From contig NZ_AP027204.1 in NCBI RefSeq assembly GCF_027944005.1, forward strand, positions 682,001 to 746,000: a DNA stretch of 64,000 nucleotides. Direction: 5' to 3'. The position numbers were made by a program, and so were the translations under genes. Source of the stretch: Polynucleobacter sp. SHI8. GTDB taxonomy: Bacteria > Pseudomonadota > Gammaproteobacteria > Burkholderiales > Burkholderiaceae. Shown piece after piece: positions 43,688 to 53,450 of the stretch (position 1 is its first letter; the number at the start of each line of letters is the position of its first letter). The notes under the pieces are model-generated. The model saw only the letters and a list, made by a program, of their open reading frames with translations, was not told the DNA's origin and ran no database searches.

Positions 43688-43866
43688 AATATTAGGGTTA
43701 TTTGCTTCAATTTCTTGAATATATAGTGAATTTTTAATGACTTATTTTGCAAATTAGTTTCAATCAAGAAGATTCAGTTACAAACCTATTTTTATCCGTT
43801 TTTCGATACGATTTAGAGTTATCGTAGATTTCGTAATGTGTGTTTTTTGAATCTATGGAGTTCTGA

Positions 43867-44388
43867 ATGATGCATTTAAGTGTGATTCGTTGTCCTGATC
43901 GTCAGCATTTTAGTCCGATCATAAAAAAAGCTGCTTATTATTTTGCTGAGCAAATTATCTCCCCTAAAATGTTGCAGCAGATTGATTTAAAGATTCAGTT
44001 TGATAGCAAGCTTGAAGAATATGGGTATGCTTCCGTCAAGCAACGCGCATCGATCAAAAAAAGAAGGCACTATCTCATTGAGATTAATCCGCATATTGGC
44101 GCCAGAGATATTTTGGACACACTCGCCCATGAAATGGTGCATATCAAGCAATATGTCTATGGCGAGACCAATGAATCTTTAACGAGCTGGAAGGGGCAGT
44201 TGATCGCTGAGGATGTAGATTACTTCAATCATCCCTGGGAAATAGAAGCCTATGGCATGTCTCGGGGCTTATTTACAAAATTTGTAGTTCAAGAGAAATT
44301 ATGGGAAGTATTTGAAGGGATAAAAGATCCACATCGCAATATTGAACCTGTTCCATTAGGATGGATAAAAGGTACTTTTAAAAAATAA
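43867..44388 (+). CDS. SprT-like putative zinc metalloprotease
   Basis: 173 residues. The zinc motif is HEMVHIKQYVYGE (HExxH near residue 84) within LDTLAHEMVHI, as in SprT-like and related peptidase folds. The region before it is strand-rich (HYLIEINPHIGARDI). ATG occurs at 43867 and 43870. It is a single gene ending at a strong bidirectional terminator. Biological role unknown; phage-like SprT homologues exist, but nothing else phage-like is nearby. Confidence 0.7.
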   Translation: MMHLSVIRCPDRQHFSPIIKKAAYYFAEQIISPKMLQQIDLKIQFDSKLEEYGYASVKQRASIKKRRHYLIEINPHIGARDILDTLAHEMVHIKQYVYGETNESLTSWKGQLIAEDVDYFNHPWEIEAYGMSRGLFTKFVVQEKLWEVFEGIKDPHRNIEPVPLGWIKGTFKK

Positions 44389-44404
44389 AAAGATTGGAAA
44401 AAAA

Positions 44405-44428
44405 ACGGGAAGCTAACTAGCTTCCCGT
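44405..44428 (-). terminator. strong intrinsic terminator of the FAH-VOC-Bug operon
   Basis: ACGGGAAGCT (44405-44414) and AGCTTCCCGT (44419-44428) form a perfect ten-pair stem with loop AACT. Read on the minus strand it is followed by eight T (44398-44405), the classical form. It may also stop the plus-strand protease gene, though the plus-side tract is poorer. Confidence 0.9.
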
Positions 44429-44441
44429 AGTTACAAAAAAA

Positions 44442-45329
44442 TTATAGAGGTCCTAAATTCGTTGCTTCATCTTCAATATGATTGGAGAGGATACCAATTT
44501 TTTCAATTTCCACTTCTGCAGTGTCACCCGGCTTCATAAAAATAGGAGGAGTTCTAGCAAATCCAACCCCGCCCATTGTTCCAGTTGCGATGAGGTCACC
44601 AGGTTGTAAGGTAGTCCACTCAGTGATGTACTCAATCGTTGCTTCAATCGAATGAATCATTTGCACGGTATTTGCTTTTTGCATCACAACACCATTGAGT
44701 CTCATTTCAATATTGAGGTTCATTGGATCAGGGATTTCATCGGCAGTTACCATCCATGGGCCATTAGCGCCAGTCTTTTCGAAGTTTTTACCTGGATTGA
44801 TTTGACTAGAGTGACGTTGATAGTCACGCAGACAAGCCTCATTCAAACAGGCATAACCAAATATGTAGCTCAAAGCTTTATCTTTAGGTACATAACGTCC
44901 AGTAGGTTTACCAATCACGACCAATAGTTCAGCTTCCCAGTCAAGCATGTGGGAGACTTTCGGGCGCATGATAGGTTGTTTATGACCAGTTAATGACTCT
45001 GGCCAACGCGCAAAAATCATTGCTCTGTCTGGTGCTTTACGGTTGCCGATGGCGCGATTTGCCTCATCCACGTGATCATGATAATTAAGGCCAACACAAA
45101 AGGTCTTGCCTGGATTAGGAACGACTGATAAGAGGTGCAGACTATCGTAGTCATAATCACCCGCAGATTCTTGGATTAATGTTTGCGCAACAGCTTTGCC
45201 ATCATTGGCAATAAAGCTGATGATGTCTGGATATAGCCCCCCAAGTCGTGCACTTAAATCGATGACTTTATTACCCTTAATGACACCATAGTGATTTTTT
45301 CCAGCGTGTAAAAATGAGACGAGTTTCAT
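44442..45329 (-). CDS. fumarylacetoacetate hydrolase family protein
   Basis: 295 residues. NPGKTFCVGLNYHDHVDEA opens the FAH fold, followed by LDWEAELLVVIGKPTGR (metal-binding Glu residues), FEKTGANGPWMVTADEI and GDLIATGTMGGVG. Members cleave carbon-carbon bonds or hydrate or decarboxylate ring-cleavage products. Together with the adjacent extradiol-dioxygenase-like VOC protein it probably acts in aromatic catabolism. The exact substrate cannot be read from the sequence. Confidence 0.9.
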   Translation of the reverse strand: MKLVSFLHAGKNHYGVIKGNKVIDLSARLGGLYPDIISFIANDGKAVAQTLIQESAGDYDYDSLHLLSVVPNPGKTFCVGLNYHDHVDEANRAIGNRKAPDRAMIFARWPESLTGHKQPIMRPKVSHMLDWEAELLVVIGKPTGRYVPKDKALSYIFGYACLNEACLRDYQRHSSQINPGKNFEKTGANGPWMVTADEIPDPMNLNIEMRLNGVVMQKANTVQMIHSIEATIEYITEWTTLQPGDLIATGTMGGVGFARTPPIFMKPGDTAEVEIEKIGILSNHIEDEATNLGPL

Positions 45330-45365
45330 AAAATTTCCTGTATGAGATGAAGTTAAAAGTAAGAG

Positions 45366-45914
45366 TTAATTGGGTGCTTGTAGGCGTGAGTTCATGACTC
45401 TACGCCAATCTTCTTGAGAGCTAAAGCTTGGGTTTTCTTTAATCATATTTTCTGTATAAGCATAAATTTGATCATCGGTTAAAGATAAATCGAATGGTTT
45501 TCCATGAGGTTGAGCAACATGCCATGGAGTATCCATATAGATTTCTAAACCATTACCCTCAGGATCGTGGGAGTAGATTGACCAAGCATTGCCATGAGTG
45601 ATTGGGGTGATGCTGGTAATGCCGTTGTTGATTAATCTTTTTTCCACACGACGTAAGTCATCTAACTCATCAACGAAAAACGACATCTGAAAGACTACGC
45701 TTGGACCAGATTTTGGATCCTTACCATCAATTAAAACTAACTGGTGATGTGCATCATCGCTACCACTCATGAAAACGATATTACGATTACCCAGTCTTGG
45801 CACTTGGCCACGGTCAGTCACAATAAGGTCGAATACGGAGGTATAGAACTGTTCCATTTGGTCTAAGTTGTCGACATATAAACCGAGGTGTTTTAACTGC
45901 GGAATTTTTTTCAT
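45366..45914 (-). CDS. VOC-family extradiol-dioxygenase-like protein
   Basis: 182 residues. Two beta-alpha-beta-beta-beta modules: LKHLGLYVDNLDQMEQFYTS opens the first, AHHQLVLIDG follows, and GNGLEIYMDTPWH carries the Glu ligand. The two His (HLGLY and HHQL or HGNAW region) and Glu fit the 2-His-1-carboxylate metal site of catechol dioxygenases. A lyase or isomerase role is also possible. It is transcribed between a Bug-protein gene and the FAH gene. Confidence 0.85.
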   Translation of the reverse strand: MKKIPQLKHLGLYVDNLDQMEQFYTSVFDLIVTDRGQVPRLGNRNIVFMSGSDDAHHQLVLIDGKDPKSGPSVVFQMSFFVDELDDLRRVEKRLINNGITSITPITHGNAWSIYSHDPEGNGLEIYMDTPWHVAQPHGKPFDLSLTDDQIYAYTENMIKENPSFSSQEDWRRVMNSRLQAPN

Positions 45915-45917
45915 TAA

Positions 45918-46895
45918 TTAGTCTACTTTCATGTTGACTGATTTTGCAATTGCAGAATATTTTTTAATATCGTTACGTACTTTTTCTGTAAATTCAGCAG
46001 AATTCAAAGGCAATGAATTACATCCCATTTTGCCTAAACTAGCTTGTAAGTTATCTGAGCGCGCCATATCATTCACAACTTTATTATAGGCGTCTAAGAT
46101 GTATGGTGGGGTATTTGAAGAAGCAGCTAAACCATACCAAAAACTCTCGTTGAAATCAGTTAAACCACTTTCAGCCAACGTGGGCACATTCGGAATTTGG
46201 CTCATACGTTTTGCCGTAGTAACGCCAAGTGCCTTTAACTTTCCTGATTGAACTTGCGACAAAATAATTGCTGGAGTACCAATATAAATAATCGAATCCT
46301 GACCGCTTAAGACATGCGCTACAGCTGGTCCTTCACCCTTAAAAGGGATGTGTGTCATTTTGACACCAATCTTAGTATTGAGCATTTCAATCATCATATG
46401 AGAAAAAGATCCGTTACCACTAGACGCACCAAAAATACTTTGAGGGTCAGATTTTAAAGAAGAGATAAGTTCTTTGAGATTATTCGCAGGTACTTTGGAA
46501 CTCGCGATCATCACTAAAGGAACTTCACAAACAGCACCGAGAGAGCGTAAGTCTTTTAAAGGGTCATAATTGATTTTTTCATAGACCGCTGGATTAATCG
46601 CCATCATGGAGGTAAATACGAGGATGAGATTGTAACCATCAGCCGGCGCATTCATGAGGACATCCATGCCCACCCCACCATTGGTGCCCGGGCGATTATC
46701 CACAATTACCGGTTGACCTAATTTCTCTGACAGGGCTTGTCCGATGGTTCTACCAATCGCATCTGCTCCACCCCCTGCGACTTGAGGGATGATGAGCCGC
46801 ACAGGCTTAGTTGCGGTCCACCCAGGAGTTTGTGAGAGTGCTGTTTGAGATAAAAAAAACAGCACGCCAACCCACAGTAATTTGATGTTCATCAT
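45918..46895 (-). CDS. Bug-type (TctC-like) tripartite tricarboxylate-family binding protein
   Basis: 325 residues. Signal peptide (GVLFFLSQTALSQ), then KPVRLIIPQVAGGGADAIGR and VIVDNRPGTNGGVGMDV, the standard Bug signature. MTHIPFKGEGPAVAHVLSGQ is another family motif. Bug proteins bind carboxylates in the periplasm. No TctA/TctB membrane genes are near. It is first in the Bug-VOC-FAH transcript and may report or deliver the pathway substrate. Confidence 0.92.
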   Translation of the reverse strand: MMNIKLLWVGVLFFLSQTALSQTPGWTATKPVRLIIPQVAGGGADAIGRTIGQALSEKLGQPVIVDNRPGTNGGVGMDVLMNAPADGYNLILVFTSMMAINPAVYEKINYDPLKDLRSLGAVCEVPLVMIASSKVPANNLKELISSLKSDPQSIFGASSGNGSFSHMMIEMLNTKIGVKMTHIPFKGEGPAVAHVLSGQDSIIYIGTPAIILSQVQSGKLKALGVTTAKRMSQIPNVPTLAESGLTDFNESFWYGLAASSNTPPYILDAYNKVVNDMARSDNLQASLGKMGCNSLPLNSAEFTEKVRNDIKKYSAIAKSVNMKVD

Positions 46896-46968
46896 TTGTC
46901 TCTCTTTATATGTTGAGTTTATGTATAACTCTTTGTTAAATCATAGATTGTCTTATTTAAATACCAAA

Positions 46969-48171
46969 TTACCAATCCGTTTCGCGTCCAGGATTTGCAG
47001 CAATATGATGGATAGATAAGTCAGCACCACGATGTTCTTCTTCCGGAGTCATTTTTAGACCCATTACGGCTTTTAAAGTGCCGTAGACAATCAAACCACC
47101 TAAGAGCCCAACGATAACCCCTAATGAAGTTCCAATTAGTTGACTCAAAAATGAAACACCACCCAAGCCACCTAAACTAGTTTGACCAAAAATACCAGCT
47201 GCGAGTCCGCCCCAAACACCACATAAACCGTGCAAAGGCCAAACACCTAATACATCATCGATCTTCCAACGATTTTGTTCTAGGGTAAATACTTTGACAA
47301 ATAGAGCGCCAGCGATTAAGCCAACAATAAGAGCGCCGATGGGGTGCATCAAATCTGAGCCAGCACATACAGCCACTAAACCAGCGAGAGGACCGTTATA
47401 GGCAAAGCCCGGATCATTTTTACCAATCAACCAAGCTGATAAAGTACCACCAACCATTGCCATGAGAGAGTTAATGGCAACAAGACCACTAATTTTATCG
47501 ATAGTTTGAGCACTCATCACATTAAAACCAAACCAGCCTACAGCAAGTACCCATGCACCCAGCGCGAGAAACGGTATGCTTGACGGTGGATGAGCTGAAA
47601 TCTGACCATCTTTGCCATATCGTCCATGACGAGCACCTAATAAAATAATTGCAGGTAAGGCAATCCAACCACCCATGGCATGGACAACAACGGATCCTGC
47701 GAAGTCATGAAACTCTTCGCCACCAAATACCTTCAGCCATGCTTGAAAACCAAAATGTTGATTCCATGCAATCCCCTCAAAAAAAGGATAGACAAATCCA
47801 ACTAAAACAAAAGTAGCGATTAATTGAGGATTAAATTTTGCACGTTCGGCAATTCCACCGGAGACGATGGCTGGGACTGCTGCAGCAAAGGTTAATAAAA
47901 AGAAAAATTTAAGTAATTCAAAGCCACTCTTTTGAACTAATACATCTGATGTTTCCCAAAAGCCAACACCGTAGGCAATACCATAACCAATAAAAAAATA
48001 GGCAATGGTTGAGACGCTAAAATCAAGCAGTATTTTTACTAAGGCATTGACTTGATTTTTATGTCTTACCGTACCTAACTCTAAAAAAGCAAAACCCCCA
48101 TGCATAGCTAAAACCATGAGTGCGCCTAACATGATGAATAGTGCATCAATTGCAACTTTAACTTCTTCCAA
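46969..48171 (-). CDS. amt: ammonium transporter Amt
   Basis: 400 residues, eleven helices. Landmarks include HGGFAFLELGTVRHKN at the start, DFAGSVVVHAMGGWIALPA with the first pore His, and WPLHGLCGVWGGLAAGIFG with the second. The C-terminal tail is short (EEHRGADLSIHHIAANPG). It moves ammonium into the cell. Unlike many Amt genes it has no glnK next to it; it stands alone between the FAH-VOC-Bug set and a DUF6636 gene. Confidence 0.94.
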   Translation of the reverse strand: MEEVKVAIDALFIMLGALMVLAMHGGFAFLELGTVRHKNQVNALVKILLDFSVSTIAYFFIGYGIAYGVGFWETSDVLVQKSGFELLKFFFLLTFAAAVPAIVSGGIAERAKFNPQLIATFVLVGFVYPFFEGIAWNQHFGFQAWLKVFGGEEFHDFAGSVVVHAMGGWIALPAIILLGARHGRYGKDGQISAHPPSSIPFLALGAWVLAVGWFGFNVMSAQTIDKISGLVAINSLMAMVGGTLSAWLIGKNDPGFAYNGPLAGLVAVCAGSDLMHPIGALIVGLIAGALFVKVFTLEQNRWKIDDVLGVWPLHGLCGVWGGLAAGIFGQTSLGGLGGVSFLSQLIGTSLGVIVGLLGGLIVYGTLKAVMGLKMTPEEEHRGADLSIHHIAANPGRETDW

Positions 48172-48287
48172 AATTTTCCCCTATTTGATTTATTTTTTAA
48201 TGCATAAAGTCTACTTTAAAAATGATTTGACTGATCAAAATTAAATGAGGGAAAACCCTTAAAGACGCAGAAGTCGTTTGCATCAAA

Positions 48288-48698
48288 CTAAAAAAGTTGT
48301 TGATTCGCTTTACTCAGAAAAAATCCACGACCAGCAAAATTTTTACAAGTCAGTCCAGTTTGTTTACTTTCGCAGATGATGCCATTGTTAGTCCAAGTTG
48401 CCCCGTAAGGTAGTTTTGGATAACTTGGGTTATAAATGGTATCTCCATGACAAAGAATCCATGCCTTACCTTTTGCTTGAAGGGCGTAAGCGCCACCATA
48501 TTCAACTGGGCAGTCTACTGGTTTAGGTGGTCTTTGATTGGTTTGAGACATCAAGTCACAACGCAGACTAGTAGCATCCTCCATGGTGCATGCTATGTTG
48601 CCACTTGGTGTTTGAAATGAATTACCTGAAACAAATGTTTGCCCAAATGCCATCGGGATAGAAAAAATAAATACGATACAAGAGATGATTTTATGCAT
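48288..48698 (-). CDS. DUF6636 domain-containing secreted protein
   Basis: 136 residues. Signal peptide (IISCIVFIFSIPMAFG), then FQTPSGNIACTMEDATSLRC and later GIICESKQTGLTCKNFAGRG, with paired Cys, a pattern known as DUF6636. Function unknown. It precedes amt by 116 bases on the same strand and could share its transcript. Confidence 0.75.
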   Translation of the reverse strand: MHKIISCIVFIFSIPMAFGQTFVSGNSFQTPSGNIACTMEDATSLRCDLMSQTNQRPPKPVDCPVEYGGAYALQAKGKAWILCHGDTIYNPSYPKLPYGATWTNNGIICESKQTGLTCKNFAGRGFFLSKANQQLF

Positions 48699-48784
48699 GG
48701 TTTGAATTGTCCTTTTTTAAGATATTTAAAAAGTATAATATTCCACATAAGATGAAAATCTGCTTCTAATCAAATAGAGGAGTA

Positions 48785-49573
48785 ATGATGGCATTAGGAA
48801 AATTACAGTTAAAGAGTTTGCAGGGTATCGTTTCAGATGAAGAATGGCAAGCCAGAATTGACCTAGCCGCGTGTTATCGACTAGTTGCCCATTACGAAAT
48901 GTCTGATATGGTGGCTAATCACATTACACTCAGAGTACCTGGCGAAGATGACGCTTTTCTGATTAATCCTTATGGCATGATGTATGAGGAGATGACCGCT
49001 TCATGTTTTATCAAAATCACACATGCTGGAGAGATTCTGTTCAAGCCTGATTTTGGGGACCTCGATTATGGATTTAATAAGCCAGGATATATTTTGCACA
49101 GCGCGATTCATCATGCGCGTCCCGAAGTTGGTTGCGTTATACATACACACACCTACGCTGGTATGGCAGTTTCTGCATTACAGTGTGGACTATTGCCACT
49201 CAATCAAACCTCAATGCGCTTTTTGAAGATTGCCTATCATGACTATATGGGTGTGGTGTTAGATATGGCAGAGCAAGAAGTCTTAGTGCGTGATTTAGGT
49301 GATTGTGAAGCATTAATTCTTAGGAATCACGGTTTACTGACCTTGGGAAAAACGGTTGGTGAAGCATTTAATTGGATGCATCGTTTAGAACTTTCCTGTC
49401 GCGCTCAGATAGCGGCGATGTCATGTCATGTGCCATTACAAGAAGTTTCCGAAAAAGTATTGCAGGAGACTTACATGAACTATCAGCCACAAGTAAGGCG
49501 TCCATATGGAGTGATGGAGTGGCCCGCTTTACTTCGTATGATGGATCGAATAGATCCTAGTTTTAGAGATTAA
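48785..49573 (+). CDS. class II aldolase/adducin family protein (set A)
   Basis: 262 residues. The zinc-binding region is VIHTHTYAGMAVSAL plus a late His in LRNHGLLTLGKT; ITLRVPGEDDAFLINPYG is the early family motif, and LHSAIHHARPEVGC continues it. The enzyme would act on a hydroxy-keto acid or decarboxylate a beta-keto acid. AGGAG precedes the start. It is first of a plus-strand set: aldolase, Bug, amidohydrolase and 2-hydroxyacid dehydrogenase. A paralogue is encoded at 53451-54239. Confidence 0.9.
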   Translation: MMALGKLQLKSLQGIVSDEEWQARIDLAACYRLVAHYEMSDMVANHITLRVPGEDDAFLINPYGMMYEEMTASCFIKITHAGEILFKPDFGDLDYGFNKPGYILHSAIHHARPEVGCVIHTHTYAGMAVSALQCGLLPLNQTSMRFLKIAYHDYMGVVLDMAEQEVLVRDLGDCEALILRNHGLLTLGKTVGEAFNWMHRLELSCRAQIAAMSCHVPLQEVSEKVLQETYMNYQPQVRRPYGVMEWPALLRMMDRIDPSFRD

Positions 49574-49615
49574 ATCAACCATAAAGAACAAATAAAATAA
49601 TCAATCGGAGACAAA

Positions 49616-50584
49616 ATGATCAATCTGAAAAGGTATTTAGCCTTGGCATTTCTGTGGATGAACTTTCTTCCTGCATATGCACAAACTTTTCCCAATAAAC
49701 CTATTACGATTGTTGCGCCATTTGCACCTGGTGGAAATGTCGATATTGTTGCTAGGGCAGTAGCGCAAGGTTTAAGTACTGTTCTTGGACAATCTGTATT
49801 AGTTGATAATCGCGCCGGTGCGGGTGGTTCGATTGGTTCTTCCTCAGTGGCTCGGGCAGAGCCGGATGGTTATACCTTATTACTTGCCACAACAAATACC
49901 ATTTCTGTTTTGCCCTATATGATGAAATCACCACCTTATAAACCATCCGGATTTAGTCCAGTTGGTTTAGCGGCTGTTTCGCCACTTGTGATTGTGGTTC
50001 GAGCAGATGATAAGCGATTGTCTGATGTGAATGCGCTGATAACTGCTGCAAAAAAAGATCCAACGAGAGTCTCCGTGGGTCACTCAGGATTGGGCACTTC
50101 CAATCACCTAGCCATTCTAAGGATCGAAGATGCTGCAAAAACTGAATTTAATATCATTCCATATAAGGGGTCCACACCCGCTTTAACTGATTTAATGGGT
50201 GGACAATTAGATTTTATGATTGACCAATTATCAAGTTCTAAGGGCTTTGTTGACTCAGGTAAATTAAAAATATTAGCCGTACTTTCCAAGGAGAGGGATT
50301 CTAGTATTCCTCAAGTACCAACTTTTAATGAAGTGACCAAACTAGACGTAGAAGCCAATACCACCTCTGGATTATTAGCGCCACCTGGTACACCACCAGA
50401 AATTATTAAGATATTAAATTTGGCATTAAATAAAGTTGTAAATGATAGTACTTATAAAAATAGATTAATAGCCGTTGGTAGCGTCCCTAAATCATCAACA
50501 CCACAAGAGTGGGCGAGTCTTCTGAATCAAGAGTCTCTCAACTCTCAAAAACTTTCGCAAGCCGGTAAATTAAAAGCTGAGTAA
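49616..50584 (+). CDS. Bug-type binding protein (set A)
   Basis: 322 residues with signal peptide (ALAFLWMNFLPAYA). KPITIVAPFAPGGNVDIVAR and LVDNRAGAGGSIGSSSV are the Bug signatures; EFNIIPYKGSTPALTDLMGG follows. It lies inside a catabolic set, so it probably binds that pathway's carboxylate. No membrane partner genes were seen. Confidence 0.92.
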   Translation: MINLKRYLALAFLWMNFLPAYAQTFPNKPITIVAPFAPGGNVDIVARAVAQGLSTVLGQSVLVDNRAGAGGSIGSSSVARAEPDGYTLLLATTNTISVLPYMMKSPPYKPSGFSPVGLAAVSPLVIVVRADDKRLSDVNALITAAKKDPTRVSVGHSGLGTSNHLAILRIEDAAKTEFNIIPYKGSTPALTDLMGGQLDFMIDQLSSSKGFVDSGKLKILAVLSKERDSSIPQVPTFNEVTKLDVEANTTSGLLAPPGTPPEIIKILNLALNKVVNDSTYKNRLIAVGSVPKSSTPQEWASLLNQESLNSQKLSQAGKLKAE

Positions 50585-50589
50585 CTCCT

Positions 50590-51477
50590 ATGACAAAGAT
50601 TTGTTGCCTACCTAAAAATAGCTATCAACCGGTAGCTTTTACTCCTCCCCCTCTGGCATGTGATAGTCATGTCCATGTATTTGGGCCATTTGCAAAATAT
50701 CCGCTGAGTGATGATCGCAGCTACACCCCTGCTGAATTTTCTGCAGACGACTTTATGGCCCACTTAAAGAGAATTGGATTTTCTCGAGGAGTTTTGGTAA
50801 CTGCCAGTGTTTGTGGCACAAATAACGGGGCAATACTTGAAGGTCTTCGTCAATATCCAGATCAATTCCGAGGAGTTGTGGTGTGTTCTGCAGATGTAAC
50901 AGATGCAGAGCTCGATGATTGGCATGCGCTGGGAGTTCGTGGTGTGCGCTTTAATTTATTACGTAAAAATGGCAAAGCAGTCTATCGCAACGGTGTAGGT
51001 TTAGAGGTATTAGAGCAGTTGGCTCCAAGAATGGCTGCGCGCGGCTGGCATGCACAAATTTGGGCACATGCTCCTGACATACTCGAATTGGCTCCAAGGT
51101 TGTTGGCATGTCATTTGCCTTTAGTGTTTGATCATATGGGGCGCATGGATACAGTTAATGGAATCTCTCATCCAGGTTTTCAAGAGTTACTTCGTTTAGT
51201 TGGGGAAGGTCTTGCATGGGTAAAAATTTCAGGAGCGGATCGAATCCGTGCCACTTTGGATAGTTATGATGATGTAGATCCCTTTGCAAAAGCTTTAATC
51301 CAGGCAAACATGGAGCGTGTTGTGTGGGGAACTGATTGGCCGCATATCAATTATTTTGATGAACGAGCGATTCCAGATGATGGAGACTTGACCAATTTAT
51401 TATTACGCTGGTTGCCCTCAGAAAAAGATCGAGAGCAAATCCTTGTGCGTAATCCAGCACTTCTTTACGGGTTTTAA
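50590..51477 (+). CDS. amidohydrolase of the LigI/PDC-lactonase type (set A)
   Basis: 295 residues, TIM barrel. The metal or active-site His lie in LACDSHVHVFGPFAKYP, then DDRSYTPAEF, VRGVRFNLL, VFDHMGRMD and VVWGTDWPHINYF. The family includes 2-pyrone-4,6-dicarboxylate lactonase and other lactonases or decarboxylases. Six bases after the Bug gene and three before the dehydrogenase gene, so it is operonic. Substrate unknown. Confidence 0.88.
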   Translation: MTKICCLPKNSYQPVAFTPPPLACDSHVHVFGPFAKYPLSDDRSYTPAEFSADDFMAHLKRIGFSRGVLVTASVCGTNNGAILEGLRQYPDQFRGVVVCSADVTDAELDDWHALGVRGVRFNLLRKNGKAVYRNGVGLEVLEQLAPRMAARGWHAQIWAHAPDILELAPRLLACHLPLVFDHMGRMDTVNGISHPGFQELLRLVGEGLAWVKISGADRIRATLDSYDDVDPFAKALIQANMERVVWGTDWPHINYFDERAIPDDGDLTNLLLRWLPSEKDREQILVRNPALLYGF

Positions 51478-51480
51478 ATA

Positions 51481-52449
51481 ATGAGTACAAAAAAAATTGT
51501 TTTTTTAACGCCATCAGTTCCAGCTTTACGAACTGAGATGCAGAATTTATTACCGTCAGGTTTTACGATTGAATTTGCTGAGGTCAATGAAAAAGAGTGT
51601 CATAGAAAGCTCTTAAAAGATGCTGATTATGTTTTCTTGGGTGCTAGCTATTTAGATGCTGAATTGATTCAAGGAGCAACCAAGTTAAAGATGATTCAGA
51701 AGTGGGGGATTGGGGTTGATAAGATTGATGTACAAGCAGCCAAAGCCAGAAATATTCCAGTAGCCATTACCAATGGATCGAATGCTGCTCAAGTTGCTGA
51801 GCAAGCTATTTTATTAACTCTAGCTACATTACGAAGATTGAGTTATGCACAAAAAAGTTTTATGGCTGGAAAATGGCCAAACACAGAGTTGCGCACAATT
51901 TGTTTACAGTTAACAGGTAAAACTGTTGGCTTATTTGGCTTTGGTAATATTGCTCGGCAAGTTGCCAAGCAAATGCAAGGTTTTGATGCCAAAATTATTT
52001 ACCATAGTCGCCAACGTGTTGCTTTGGACATTGAGCAAACTTTCAAAGCTGAATATGTGGATTTTGATACATTACTTAGGCAGAGTGATGTGTTGAGTTT
52101 GCATGCCCCATTCAATGCCCAAACGCGTGACATTATCTCCCATGAAGCAATAAATAAGATGAAGCAAAGTGCGATTATTGTCAACACTGCAAGAGGGGAA
52201 CTTATTAATGAACCTGCCTTGGTTCAGGCCATTAAGGAACAACGCCTCTTTGGAGCAGGGCTAGATGTGTTTGTGAGTGAACCACCGCAAATGGATAATC
52301 CACTATTCAGTCTAGATAATGTCGTTGTGACACCTCATGCTGGAGCAAGTGTGAAGGAGGCAGTGACTAAAATAGTCCAGCATGGCTTTAACAATATTGC
52401 GCGCTTTGAAAGTGGTCAGCCTTTAGATCCTGCCGATTTAGTGGAGTGA
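51481..52449 (+). CDS. D-2-hydroxyacid dehydrogenase, NAD(P)-dependent (set A)
   Basis: 322 residues. The nucleotide-binding loop is KTVGLFGFGNIARQVAKQM. The catalytic triad is in NTARGELI (Arg), FVSEPP (Glu) and VVTPHAGAS (His). MIQKWGIGVDKIDVQAAKAR is a conserved substrate-side motif. It would oxidise or reduce a 2-hydroxy acid and closes the set A operon. It ends 12 bases from the convergent Bug gene of set B. Confidence 0.92.
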   Translation: MSTKKIVFLTPSVPALRTEMQNLLPSGFTIEFAEVNEKECHRKLLKDADYVFLGASYLDAELIQGATKLKMIQKWGIGVDKIDVQAAKARNIPVAITNGSNAAQVAEQAILLTLATLRRLSYAQKSFMAGKWPNTELRTICLQLTGKTVGLFGFGNIARQVAKQMQGFDAKIIYHSRQRVALDIEQTFKAEYVDFDTLLRQSDVLSLHAPFNAQTRDIISHEAINKMKQSAIIVNTARGELINEPALVQAIKEQRLFGAGLDVFVSEPPQMDNPLFSLDNVVVTPHAGASVKEAVTKIVQHGFNNIARFESGQPLDPADLVE

Positions 52450-52460
52450 ACTAGAGACTT

Positions 52461-53438
52461 TTATTCAGGTTTGATGCCGGCCGACTTTGCGAGTTTTTGT
52501 AGCCGACTTACTTCGGATTTAATCAATACCCCTAAATCATCAGCACTTGGACTGGTCACCAAATCAATTCCTCTTTCCGCAAATTTTGCCTTAAGTTCCG
52601 GTTGATTCAGCGCCTTTACTACTGCAGCATGCAATTTTTGGGTGATTTCTTTTGGAGTGCCAGCGGGTGCAAGAAGGAGGTTTAAGGTGACGTCCTCGTA
52701 GCCAGGATATCCTGATTCTGCCATCGTCGGAATTTCAGGCATCAGTGAAGACCGTTCCAAGCTTGTAATGGCTAGAGCTTTTAACTTACCACTTTTGACA
52801 TTTTGTACACCGGTACTAATTTGATCGAACATCATGGGTACTTGCCCACTAAAAACGTCGATCATCGCTTGCGCATTGCCTTTATAAAAAATATTTGTAA
52901 ATTTAATACCTGCACGATTTGCAAATACTTCTGCAGCAATATGACCCGTAGAACCATTACCACTGCTAGCAACAGCAACCCCTGGGTTGGCTTTAGAGTA
53001 TTGAACAAATTCTTGAATATTTTTTGCTTGTATGATTGGATTTACCATTACGAACATCGGTACTTTACAGGTTAATGAAATCGGTGCGAAGTCTTTTACA
53101 GGGTCATAACCAGCATTGTTTGAAATCAGAGGAGCTGCAAAAAAGGTACTTGAATGCGCCAGTAGTGTGTAGCCATCTGGAGGAGCTTTAGCAACATATT
53201 GTGTTCCTACAATCGATGCAGAGCTGGGCTTATTTTCAATAATGACAGATTGCCCAAGTATTTTGGACATTTCATTACCCAGTGTTCTGGCAACGATGTC
53301 CACATTTCCACCCGCAGCTACCGGAACAATGATGTGAATAGGTTTATTGGGATAATCAGCTGAGCTTTGTGCATAGCAAAAGATTGAAAAAAACATGCTA
53401 GTGATCAAGCATATATAACGAATCATTGATGTGATCAT
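52461..53438 (-). CDS. Bug-type binding protein (set B)
   Basis: 325 residues with signal peptide (LITSMFFSIFCYAQ). KPIHIIVPVAAGGNVDIVAR and VIIENKPSSASIVGTQYVAK are Bug signatures; TNIFYKGNAQAMIDVFSGQ follows. It is 12 bases downstream of the set B aldolase gene on the same strand. Confidence 0.92.
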   Translation of the reverse strand: MITSMIRYICLITSMFFSIFCYAQSSADYPNKPIHIIVPVAAGGNVDIVARTLGNEMSKILGQSVIIENKPSSASIVGTQYVAKAPPDGYTLLAHSSTFFAAPLISNNAGYDPVKDFAPISLTCKVPMFVMVNPIIQAKNIQEFVQYSKANPGVAVASSGNGSTGHIAAEVFANRAGIKFTNIFYKGNAQAMIDVFSGQVPMMFDQISTGVQNVKSGKLKALAITSLERSSLMPEIPTMAESGYPGYEDVTLNLLLAPAGTPKEITQKLHAAVVKALNQPELKAKFAERGIDLVTSPSADDLGVLIKSEVSRLQKLAKSAGIKPE

Positions 53439-53450
53439 GAGCGTTCTCCG

